The notes under the pieces were generated by a model. It saw only the letters and a list, made by a program, of their open reading frames with translations, was not told the DNA's origin and searched no databases. The position numbers and the translations under genes are program-made. A stretch of 64,000 nucleotides of DNA from the NCBI RefSeq assembly GCF_004339725.1, contig NZ_SMGK01000003.1, positions 317,380 to 381,379 of the forward strand, read 5' to 3'. Below are positions 51,324 through 58,932 of the stretch, one piece after another (positions within the stretch are counted from its first letter, which is position 1; the number at the start of each line of letters is the position of its first letter). This DNA is from Acidipila rosea. Its GTDB lineage: Bacteria > Acidobacteriota > Terriglobia > Terriglobales > Acidobacteriaceae.

Positions 51324-51539
51324 ATGACTGTCGAACGTGCTCTTCGTCTCATCGCAGGTACCGTGATTCTGATATCGCTCGCACTTGCGCACTATGTATC
51401 CCCCTACTGGTACATTCTGACCGCCTTTGTTGGACTTAATCTGCTCCAGTCCGGAGTTACAAACTGGTGCCCGGCTATGACCATCCTTCGTCTGCTGGGG
51501 CTGAAGGATTCCGCAACCGGACAGTCTTGCGCCAGGTGA
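51324..51539 (+). CDS. DUF2892 (YgaP membrane-domain-like) protein, 71 aa
   Basis: Two short membrane helices (LRLIAGTVILISLALAHYVS, WYILTAFVGLNLLQSGVTNW) and the family ending CPAMTILRLLGLK. The same domain is fused to rhodanese in YgaP, where it is linked to sulfur-compound transport. AAGGAGAA precedes the ATG by a good distance, and the gap to the RND gene is 11 bp. Its setting before OsmC and an SQR-like enzyme supports a sulfur link. Confidence 0.85.
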   Translation: MTVERALRLIAGTVILISLALAHYVSPYWYILTAFVGLNLLQSGVTNWCPAMTILRLLGLKDSATGQSCAR

Positions 51540-51543
51540 ACCG

Positions 51544-51861
51544 ATGGATGCGCCTACTCCACGACGTCGGCCTGTGCGAAAGGCCGTGAATGCTCTTAGG
51601 GATGAAACCTATCGAGCCATGCTGCGGCTCGAAGGAGGCAGGCCCGATGCTGCGCCGCTGCTTTGCGATGCGCTGCTGACAGCGTGGCGCGGCAGTGGTT
51701 CCGTCGAAGAGCCTGAGCAATTTGGCGAGTGGCTTAGGAAGGTCACTCCCGTTTGCCTGGAAATGCTCTACGCTTCGACCCACGGTGGGTATGGCAAGAG
51801 CGCTTCTGCTCATTATTCCCGACCCCCAAACATCAGCAAAAGAAAGCTTCTGAGGGAAAAC
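51544..51861 (+). pseudogene. In-frame ECF sigma region-2-like segment directly upstream of osmC
   Basis: ATG 51544, 4 bp after the DUF2892 stop with AGGTG at a usable distance, opens a frame that runs without stop into OsmC. Residues such as CDALLTAWRGSGSVEEPEQF and GEWLRKVTPVCLEML follow the pattern of ECF region 2 (compare QEVLVRSLPHLAKINDPKAL then AVWLYTVARNRCWRM in the sigma factor at 44470). No region 4 follows. It is either a decayed sigma gene or an N-terminal extension of OsmC. Confidence 0.4.
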
Positions 51862-52284
51862 ATGGAAATCAAAGTGGCTCATCTTGACCACGTGCGGTTC
51901 TCGATCCAGACACGTGGTCATACGATTATCAGCGATCAGCCGGTTGAGGCTGCCGGCAACGACACCGGAATGACGCCTCCGGAACTGCTGCTCGCCTCCC
52001 TCGGCTCCTGCGCAGCATTTTATGCAGTCCAGTATCTGAAAATAAGAAAACTCGCCGAGAGTGGAGTGGAAGTCACCGTACATGCAGAGAAGTTGAAGCA
52101 GCCTTCTCGCATCGGAAATTTTCTAATCCAGGTCGCTTGTCCCGTTCCGCTTTCGGAAGAACAAAAGCAGGGAATGATGCGCGCCGTGCATCAGTGCCTT
52201 GTGCATAACACTCTTCTGAATCCTCCAGAGATTGCGATCCAGTTGACGACAGAAAGTCCGACAGAGGCACAGGTCCAACGGTAA
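51862..52284 (+). CDS. OsmC family peroxiredoxin-like protein, 140 aa
   Basis: Thiol-dependent hydroperoxide/persulfide-handling fold. The two conserved cysteines are in LASLGSCAAFYAVQYLKIRK and AVHQCLVHNTLLNPPEIAIQ. ATG 51862 is preferred because AGGGA lies 5 nt upstream and the protein then has normal family length; the same frame is open to 51544 (see that entry). It is followed after 15 bp by the SQR-like gene. OsmC relatives next to sulfide oxidation genes can act on persulfides; that reading is inference. Confidence 0.88.
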   Translation: MEIKVAHLDHVRFSIQTRGHTIISDQPVEAAGNDTGMTPPELLLASLGSCAAFYAVQYLKIRKLAESGVEVTVHAEKLKQPSRIGNFLIQVACPVPLSEEQKQGMMRAVHQCLVHNTLLNPPEIAIQLTTESPTEAQVQR

Positions 52285-52299
52285 GGAGGTTCTACTGTT

Positions 52300-53754
52300 A
52301 TGGCAAGCATCCTCGTACTCGGTGCAGGAGTGGCGGGACATACCGCTGCTGCATTTCTTCAAAAATGGTTGGGTAGCGACGGTGAAGTCACGGTCGTTTC
52401 TCCCAAGCCTGACTACAACTGGCTGCCTTCCAATATCTGGGTAGGCGTGGGACGCATGAGCCCTGACAAAGTCCTCATTCCTCTTGCTCCCATCTACAGT
52501 GCCCATGGGATTCGATTCAAACAGGCACGCGCTCTCAGCATCCATCCCGAAGGGAGTGTCACGGATGCAATTCCTCATGTTGAGATCGAATCCACTCTCG
52601 CTGCGAGTGCTGGTGCAAGAGAGATCCTCCACTATGACTTTCTCATTAACGCCACAGGGCCGAGGCTGAACTATGCCGCAACAGAAGGACTTGGGCCGGA
52701 TAAGTACAGCTACTCTGTTTGCACCGCATCGCATGCCGCGGAGACAGCTGTAGCCTTTCTCGAAAATGTTGAGCGCATGAAGCGCGGAGAGCGACGGCGA
52801 TTTGTCGTTGGTACGGGTCATGGCACTTGCACCTGCGAAGGCGCGGCATTCGAGTACATCGTCAACCTTGAGTTCGAGCTACGCCGTCACGGTGTTCGCG
52901 ACAAGGCGGATGTCATCTATCTTTCAAACGAATATGAGCTTGGCGACTTTGGCATGGGAGGAGCCCACATCCGTCGCAATGGCTACATTACTCCGACAAA
53001 CATCTTCACCGAGTCACTCTTCGCTGAGCGGGGAATCGAGTGGATTATACGATCGCATGTGCAGAAGCTGGAGCCTGGACGCCTCTATTATGAGAACCTC
53101 GATGGCGAGGAAAAGGATCTAGCCTTTGATATGGCTATGCTCCTTCCGCCATTCTCTGGAGTTGGACTGAAAGCCTATAACCAGAATGGAGAAGACATAA
53201 CGCCTGGTATGTTTACTCCGAACGGCTTTATGAAGGTTGACGCGGTGTATGAGCCGAAGCCCTATGAGAACTGGCTTGCGAGCGATTGGCCGCGGACTTA
53301 TCAAAGTCCCGCCAGTTCTCGCATATTCGCCGCCGGCATTGCCTTCGCTCCTCCTCACGCCATTTCCCGGCCTCACATCAGCAAGCGTGGAACACCAATC
53401 TTTGCAGCTCCTCCAAGAACAGGAATGCCCTCTGCCACCATCGGAAAAACAGTCGCACATACAGTGGTTGACATGATTCGCGGCACCGGCAAACCAATGC
53501 ATTCGGCATCCATGGCCGAGCTGGGCGCAGCCTGTGTTGCATCGGCCGGGGCTGATATCTTCCACGGCACCGCTGCCACGATGACCGTGTTCCCAATAGT
53601 TCCAGACTATGAGCGCTTCCCTGAATATGGCCGTGATCTTGATTACACCATTGGAGAGATCGGCCTCGCCGGCCACTGGGTGAAGCTGCTGCTCCATTAT
53701 TTGTTTATGTATAAGGCGAGACTACGCCCTGGCTGGGCCTGGATACCGGAGTAA
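52300..53754 (+). CDS. Sulfide:quinone oxidoreductase-like FAD flavoprotein, 484 aa
   Basis: The N-terminal FAD Rossmann motif is ILVLGAGVAGHTAAAFLQKW. Other features: NWLPSNIWVGVGRMSP (SQR-type substrate region), NATGPRLNYAATEGLGP, GTGHGTCTCEGAAFEYIVNL with two Cys near the expected catalytic cysteine, second nucleotide region RIFAAGIAFAPP, and a C-terminal amphipathic segment HWVKLLLHYLFMYKARLRPG for membrane attachment, as in SQR. It would oxidise sulfide (or another reductant) and pass electrons to quinone. NADH dehydrogenase-2-like alternatives are possible. AAGGAGG precedes ATG 52300. Confidence 0.8.
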   Translation: MASILVLGAGVAGHTAAAFLQKWLGSDGEVTVVSPKPDYNWLPSNIWVGVGRMSPDKVLIPLAPIYSAHGIRFKQARALSIHPEGSVTDAIPHVEIESTLAASAGAREILHYDFLINATGPRLNYAATEGLGPDKYSYSVCTASHAAETAVAFLENVERMKRGERRRFVVGTGHGTCTCEGAAFEYIVNLEFELRRHGVRDKADVIYLSNEYELGDFGMGGAHIRRNGYITPTNIFTESLFAERGIEWIIRSHVQKLEPGRLYYENLDGEEKDLAFDMAMLLPPFSGVGLKAYNQNGEDITPGMFTPNGFMKVDAVYEPKPYENWLASDWPRTYQSPASSRIFAAGIAFAPPHAISRPHISKRGTPIFAAPPRTGMPSATIGKTVAHTVVDMIRGTGKPMHSASMAELGAACVASAGADIFHGTAATMTVFPIVPDYERFPEYGRDLDYTIGEIGLAGHWVKLLLHYLFMYKARLRPGWAWIPE

Positions 53755-53757
53755 CTT

Positions 53758-53940
53758 ATGAACGAGCAGACAGTTGTAAAGCCCATTGCTCCGATAGCTC
53801 GCGGGCTATCGGAGTATGCTACGGTGCCAACGAAAGCGACTGTATTCATGCGCACATTTCTTCCCTGGCAGATCATTCGCTTTCTTGTCATCAATGCCAA
53901 GATCATGTCGATGACGCGCCGCAATGAGAAGCTGCACTGA
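53758..53940 (+). CDS. Small conserved-looking protein after the SQR-like gene, 60 aa
   Basis: Starts 3 bp after the SQR-like stop, so translation is probably coupled. The sequence is basic, with one amphipathic/hydrophobic helix (FLPWQIIRFLVINAKIM) after a Pro-containing N-terminus, and ends TRRNEKLH. It has no motif I recognise. It could be a membrane-associated subunit or anchor for the flavoprotein. I do not assign a function. Confidence 0.55.
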   Translation: MNEQTVVKPIAPIARGLSEYATVPTKATVFMRTFLPWQIIRFLVINAKIMSMTRRNEKLH

Positions 53941-54014
53941 GCCAGCGCGCCGGGAGCAATGTTATGCCGCTATCTCTATGCAATCGAAGCGGAGGAAAAC
54001 TTGTGTCAACAATC

Positions 54015-54033
54015 TATAGGCAAGTCCTATAAT
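54015..54033 (+). promoter_or_regulatory. -10 element TATAAT with overlapping dyad, upstream of the YcbK-like gene
   Basis: TATAAT at 54028-54033 overlaps the dyad TATAGG-CAAGT-CCTATA (54015-54031). No strong -35 at 17 bp (nearest TGTCAA at 54004). The dyad could be a repressor site masking the promoter. Confidence 0.45.
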
Positions 54034-54065
54034 TAGTAAGCAACACTACCACTGGGAAAAGATAC

Positions 54066-54620
54066 ATGCTGTTAAGAAACTCCGCCTTCGCGGGTCTGTT
54101 TTTCCTGTTGTCGCTGCCGACTGTCTCCACTGTCGGGGCAACGACTATCAACCGGGGCACATCTTTCGACGCCGTACCCTATCGCCTTCACCTCTACCAC
54201 CTGCACACGGGCGAACATATCGATGTAGTCTATCGGAGGGGCAATCAGTATCTTCCGGAAGCTGTGGCTGAGCTGGATCATTTTCTCCGCGATCACCGCA
54301 CGGGCGATGAAAAGGACTATGACGTTAAGGAGTTCGATCTTCTCCATGATCTGCTTGCCAAGCTAGGGCGGCCCAATGGGGAGATTGACATCGTATGCGG
54401 TTATCGCACACCTTGGAGCAATCATTATCTTCGCGAACATGGACACGGAGTTGCGCTGCATAGTCAGCACATGGAAGCCAGGGCGATTGACATTCGTATT
54501 CCAGGAGTTTCTGCAGCGACAGTTCGCGACGCCGCTCTTTCTCTGCATCGCGGCGGGGTAGGTTATTATGCGCAGTCGAACTTTGTGCACGTGGATGTAG
54601 GTAGAGTGCGCCGGTGGTGA
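54066..54620 (+). CDS. YcbK/MepK-like DUF882 peptidase (M15 family), 184 aa
   Basis: Signal peptide AFAGLFFLLSLPTVSTVGA. The DUF882 region includes LHLYHLHTGEHIDVVYRRG, DIVCGYRTPWSNHYLREHGH and the zinc-ligand segments SQHMEARAIDIRI (H...D) and FVHVDVGRVRRW (H-x-D). E. coli MepK/YcbK cleaves 3-3 meso-DAP crosslinks made by L,D-transpeptidases. The neighbour, convergent with a 3 bp gap, is exactly an L,D-transpeptidase, as in the ycbB-ycbK pair. Confidence 0.88.
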   Translation: MLLRNSAFAGLFFLLSLPTVSTVGATTINRGTSFDAVPYRLHLYHLHTGEHIDVVYRRGNQYLPEAVAELDHFLRDHRTGDEKDYDVKEFDLLHDLLAKLGRPNGEIDIVCGYRTPWSNHYLREHGHGVALHSQHMEARAIDIRIPGVSAATVRDAALSLHRGGVGYYAQSNFVHVDVGRVRRW

Positions 54621-54623
54621 AGG

Positions 54624-56339
54624 CTAGTTCGCATAAGGCCGTCCTTTTGCCAGTACTGCATTAAGCGAGCGATCGTGGCCATAGATGTCGTCGAAAAAGT
54701 GAACCTCGCCATTCTGCTCAACCACCGCGGTAAGGTAGACAATCAGCACAGGTACAGGCTTCGTGAGATCCACCTGTCGATTGTCTGGTCCAGATTCCAT
54801 TGCCTGTCTGATGCTCGTCTCAGTCCACTCGGGCTGGTCCCGCAATAGCCATGTCGCAAGCTCGAGTGGCTTCTCCACGCGCACACACCCATGGCTGAAG
54901 TCACGGCGTGACTGTGCAAACAGCTGGGGTGCTGGTGTGTCATGCAGATAGACACTATGGGTATTCGGAAACAGAAATTTCACGAGTCCTAGCGAATTAG
55001 TCGGTCCCGGTTTCTGTCGCACGAGCAGTTTGCCTGATCGCATCTGCGCCATCTGGTCTTGAGTCACCGGGCCGCTTGTCACGAGGCGACCACTTAAATC
55101 CGTAACCTCGAAGTCCTTTCGCGCAAGATAATTCCTGTCCTTTCTGATGGAAGGAAGTATCTCCGCCCGCGTGATGCTTAGCGGGACATTCCAATAGGGG
55201 CGAAAGACAATATACTTCATGTCTTGTGCAAAGACCGGGGTCTGGTGCCGGACCGCTTTCCCTACAACAACATTCATGCGCAGGGCGACCTTTCGATCTT
55301 TTGTAAATGCACGCAACACGAACTCCGGGATGTTGACAGCAATCGGAGGTTGAGGAAAATCATGCGGCAGCCATCTCCACCGCTCCAGCGCGTCTTCTAA
55401 CTGAGTTACCCGGAAGTTCAACGGGATGTTGAGCTGCTGTAAAGTTTGCTTGCCCAGCCGCCCATCGCCCCCTAATCCGTGTCGCACCTGGTAGTGCTTT
55501 ACTGCATCTACGATAGCTCCGTCATAGATTCCGGTGTCAGTATCTACAATTGCCTCCGGCGGCAAGTCGCCTACGAGTCGCAGCCGTTGCGCAAGTTGTG
55601 CAATCCCCGCATAGTAATCGCCGGGCTCCAAGGTCTTTATAACCTGCGGCAGCGGCTTGCCGGGATCCATGGCCTCGAATGTCAGGTAATGCTGAAGAGC
55701 GATCTCCGTGCGTCTGTAGCCATCGAACTGCGGCTCAGCTTCATTCAGGACAGCCTGCATGTCACCGGGCGCGATTAAGACCCTCTGCGAGAGAAACTGC
55801 ACCAGATCATACGTTCTATGGTTGATATCCAGATCGAATTTGAATTGCGCAGGATTTACTCGCCCGATGTGCAGGTCTGAGATGTAGCGCATCGCACTCA
55901 CGGTAAGCGCCATATCAAAGCGCGCAACTGTATCTGCATTACTAGGTGCACCGTGCAACGCAGCGATGTGGGAGGGCCAGAGCGAAGCGTCGTAGTCCTG
56001 GGGAAGTAGACCTTTCTGCTGACTGCTTTCAAGGGCTGCGATGACGCCCAGTGCCTGGCGTGTAGGCTCTCCGTCTCGAGACCACACAGGGGAATAATTC
56101 GTTATCGCATACAGCTCCTGAATGCGCTGCACATAGTTTCTGTAGTCAGGCCATCGCAAGTCGCTGAGCTCTCCCCCTGTAGCCAGACTGCGCAGGCGAT
56201 CCGCCACTGTTTCCGCGTTAAGGACAGGCGTGGGTGTCGGGGCGGCAGGTGAAATCTCCTGCGATTTACATCCGAGAGCAAGTAAGCACGGAAAAAGAAC
56301 CAGAAGCTTAAGCGCAGTAAGACGTCTTGCAAGAGGCAT
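54624..56339 (-). CDS. L,D-transpeptidase, YcbB/LdtD-like, 571 aa
   Basis: Forms 3-3 peptidoglycan crosslinks. The N-terminal hydrophobic stretch ends ALGCKS, an imperfect lipobox. A long N-terminal scaffold domain precedes a peptidoglycan-binding module (AIVDAVKHYQVRHGLGGDGR) and the YkuD catalytic domain. The latter has HSVYLHDTPAPQLFAQSRRD followed by FSHGCVRVEKPLEL, the H...SHGCVR signature with nucleophile Cys. Length and layout match YcbB. Possible leaderless or weakly initiated start; no Shine-Dalgarno seen. Confidence 0.92.
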   Translation of the reverse strand: MPLARRLTALKLLVLFPCLLALGCKSQEISPAAPTPTPVLNAETVADRLRSLATGGELSDLRWPDYRNYVQRIQELYAITNYSPVWSRDGEPTRQALGVIAALESSQQKGLLPQDYDASLWPSHIAALHGAPSNADTVARFDMALTVSAMRYISDLHIGRVNPAQFKFDLDINHRTYDLVQFLSQRVLIAPGDMQAVLNEAEPQFDGYRRTEIALQHYLTFEAMDPGKPLPQVIKTLEPGDYYAGIAQLAQRLRLVGDLPPEAIVDTDTGIYDGAIVDAVKHYQVRHGLGGDGRLGKQTLQQLNIPLNFRVTQLEDALERWRWLPHDFPQPPIAVNIPEFVLRAFTKDRKVALRMNVVVGKAVRHQTPVFAQDMKYIVFRPYWNVPLSITRAEILPSIRKDRNYLARKDFEVTDLSGRLVTSGPVTQDQMAQMRSGKLLVRQKPGPTNSLGLVKFLFPNTHSVYLHDTPAPQLFAQSRRDFSHGCVRVEKPLELATWLLRDQPEWTETSIRQAMESGPDNRQVDLTKPVPVLIVYLTAVVEQNGEVHFFDDIYGHDRSLNAVLAKGRPYAN

Positions 56340-56453
56340 GACTCATTAGAGCATTGATAAGGTTGCTGTCAGCACAAATGAGTGTGAGTAAAAATGCGAG
56401 GTGGGCCCGGAAATAGTCTTGAGATCTTTTGCTCGCGGAATCCGCCCTGCAGG

Positions 56454-58712
56454 TTATAGATACTGCTCTCTGCTGATTCCCAGCTTCTTCAATTTAGAGT
56501 TGAGGGTCGTTCGCTTGAGTCCAAGCTCTTCAGCGGCGCCGCCGGGGCCTCCGATGACACCTCTTTTAGCTCGAAGCACGCGCAGGATATGCTCACGCTC
56601 CGCTGTCTCGAGCGTAGGATCTGCCTCTTGCGTGTCTTCGGGATCTTCCAATTCTGCGAGCGGTGCATGCAGAGTTGATCCCTGACTCAAAATCACAGCT
56701 CTCTCGATGAAGTTCTCCAGTTCGCGGACGTTCCCCGGCCAATGCCAATTGGAAAGTGCTGTCATGACGTCTGGAGGTATTGCCGAAATAGATTTGCTCA
56801 TGCGTCGCGCATGCTTCGCTACGAAGTAATTGACCAGCAGTGGAATGTCTTCACGGCGCTGCCGCAGGGAGGGAATGAGGATAGGAAATACCTTAAGGCG
56901 ATAATAGAGGTCGATCCGAAATTGTCCTTCCTTAACCATTTTGGCAAGATCGCGATTTGTGGCTGCGATCAGTCGGATATCTACCTTGATTGTCCTCTTA
57001 CCGCCTATCCGCTCAATCTCCTTTTCCTGCAAGGCGCGAAGGAGCTTTGGTTGCAGTTCCAGGGGGAGATCCCCCACTTCATCCAGGAACAATGTCCCCA
57101 TGTGGGCCAGTTCCAGTCTGCCAATTCTTTGCGCGATGGCTCCAGTGAAGGCGCCTTTCTCGTGGCCGAAAAGCTCGCTTTCGAGTAGCCCCATGGGGAT
57201 GGCGGAGCAGTTCAATTTCACAAACGTATGATCGCGCCGCGGACTGAGATGATGGATTGCCCGGGCGATTAGTTCTTTGCCTGTGCCGGTGTCTCCCAGG
57301 ACAAGAGCGGTGGCATCCGTAGGGGCGAGTGTCTCGACCTGCTTCAGGACGCGTTTTAGGCTTGGGCTCTCGCCGACGATTTCTTCAAAGCTGTACTCGG
57401 TGCGAAGCTCTTCTTCTAAATAACGCTTTTCCTCGCGCAGCCTGTTGCTCATCTCGGAAAGCTGTCGGAAGACATTAGCGCCGTCAATCGCGGCGGCTAT
57501 CTGTCGAGCCATCTGCATCAGCATTGCGGTGTCTGCGGTCGTAATAGCTGCTTCGCGACGACTGCCTATCAGGAGCGTCCCAATAATGTTTCCATGACTG
57601 TTCAGCGGAAGCCAGCAGCCCGACTTCACGCCTGCCCTCACCAGATGGTCCATTGAGCCGGGCGCGAATTGCGATTTATCCAACTGGTCTAAAAACAGCA
57701 CTTGCCGATTCTGATAACACCATCCGGCGGGTGAGCCGGCGAGCGGCAGGGTGAATTCGCGGGGGGGCACTTGGTTTTCCTGCGAGGGAAGCTCCTGCAC
57801 CCGGAGGCGATCAGCGTTGCTGTCGTAGAGCGCAATCGTAGCGTAGTCATTAGGCAGTAGATGGGAGATGCTGGAGGCGATGGCGGTGAGCATCCTCCGT
57901 ATATCCATGCTGGCGACGACGATGCTGCTCAGTTCAAGCAGAAGAGATTCTTCCGCTCTTCTTCGATCGGTAAGGTCGCGCGTGATCTTGGAAAAGCCGA
58001 GGAGCTTGCCATCCTCTCCGCGCAGCGGCGTGATGATTACATTGGCCCAGAGGCGGGAGCCATCTTTGCGGATTCTCCAGCCCTCATCCTCAAACCTACC
58101 TTCCTGTGCAGCTACCGCGAGTTCATGGGCGGCCTTGTCGCAGTCGATATCCTCCTGTGTGTAGAAGGTGGAAAAGTGCTTTCCTAGGATTTCCTCAGCT
58201 CGATAGCCCTTGATACGCTCTGCTCCGGAGTTCCAGGAGACTATATTGCCATCGGTATCAAGCATGAAGATCGCATAATCCTGCACCCCCTCGACCAGCA
58301 GGCGAAATCGCTCTTCGGTCAGATGGAGAGCTTCCTCTGTCTTTCGGCGTCGAGAAATATTGCGAATCACGACTAGAAAGCGCTGGGCTGCATCTTCTTC
58401 GATCGGTTCCACCATCACGTCAATGGGGATTTCATGACCGTCGGCGTGAAGCCCGTGAATCGTAATCAGAGATTGGACATCTCCGTCACGAGCTTCGGAA
58501 AGGCGAGTCTGGACATATGACGTGTAGGTCTGGGCATATCGCTTTGGCAGGAGCGTGTCGACTGGTCTGCCAATGAGTTCATCCTGCGAATAACCAAATA
58601 GCCTTACAGTTTGCGGGTTTGCCTGGAAGATGCACCCATTGTGATCTGCAGTCAGAACGGCGTCGGGCAAAACCTGAAAAAGCGTTTGACTGAGCAGTCG
58701 GTTGGTCTCCAT
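56454..58712 (-). CDS. Sigma-54-dependent activator with PAS-PAS-GAF sensor, 752 aa
   Basis: Domain order: PAS 1 (LPDAVLTADHNGCIFQANPQ, about 15-110), PAS 2 with PAC (YAIFMLDTDGNIVSWNSGAE, about 145-250), GAF (about 265-400), AAA+ (about 430-665) and a Fis-like HTH. Walker A is LGDTGTGKELIARAIHHLS, the sigma-54 contact loop is FGHEKGAFTGA, Walker B is GTLFLDEVGDLPLE, and the HTH is GGAAEELGLKRTTLNSKLKK. PAS/GAF domains suggest sensing of redox, gas or a small ligand directly, without a kinase receiver. It lies downstream of the metal efflux genes on the same strand, 220 bp apart. Target promoters not identified. Confidence 0.92.
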   Translation of the reverse strand: METNRLLSQTLFQVLPDAVLTADHNGCIFQANPQTVRLFGYSQDELIGRPVDTLLPKRYAQTYTSYVQTRLSEARDGDVQSLITIHGLHADGHEIPIDVMVEPIEEDAAQRFLVVIRNISRRRKTEEALHLTEERFRLLVEGVQDYAIFMLDTDGNIVSWNSGAERIKGYRAEEILGKHFSTFYTQEDIDCDKAAHELAVAAQEGRFEDEGWRIRKDGSRLWANVIITPLRGEDGKLLGFSKITRDLTDRRRAEESLLLELSSIVVASMDIRRMLTAIASSISHLLPNDYATIALYDSNADRLRVQELPSQENQVPPREFTLPLAGSPAGWCYQNRQVLFLDQLDKSQFAPGSMDHLVRAGVKSGCWLPLNSHGNIIGTLLIGSRREAAITTADTAMLMQMARQIAAAIDGANVFRQLSEMSNRLREEKRYLEEELRTEYSFEEIVGESPSLKRVLKQVETLAPTDATALVLGDTGTGKELIARAIHHLSPRRDHTFVKLNCSAIPMGLLESELFGHEKGAFTGAIAQRIGRLELAHMGTLFLDEVGDLPLELQPKLLRALQEKEIERIGGKRTIKVDIRLIAATNRDLAKMVKEGQFRIDLYYRLKVFPILIPSLRQRREDIPLLVNYFVAKHARRMSKSISAIPPDVMTALSNWHWPGNVRELENFIERAVILSQGSTLHAPLAELEDPEDTQEADPTLETAEREHILRVLRAKRGVIGGPGGAAEELGLKRTTLNSKLKKLGISREQYL

Positions 58713-58932
58713 CGGGAATGCCCATCACTTTCCATCGCGCTCAACTGCTTAGCTGTTGAATTCTGCTTCGGCGGCAGAACCATCTTACAGGGCGCCATGG
58801 AGGAAGAGAGCATCGGCGGATTGTGAGTTCTGCCATCGCTGGACCGAGCTATGTTGGGATGCAGCCGATTCTGCCCGGGTAGCCTGCAGTACAGCAAAAT
58901 AATAGATCTGTGGGGAGTTCCGAGGCAGAAAT
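58713..58932. other. Intergenic region between the sigma-54 activator and metal RND permease
   Basis: 220 bp without a coding frame I can support, and without a clear terminator, -12/-24 element or palindrome. It must hold the activator's promoter unless the gene is read through from the pump operon. Confidence 0.4.

Noticed and set aside
36836..53940. Stress island considered as a mobile genomic island
   Set aside because: No integrase, transposase, tRNA end or flanking direct repeats seen, and base usage looks like that of neighbours by eye.
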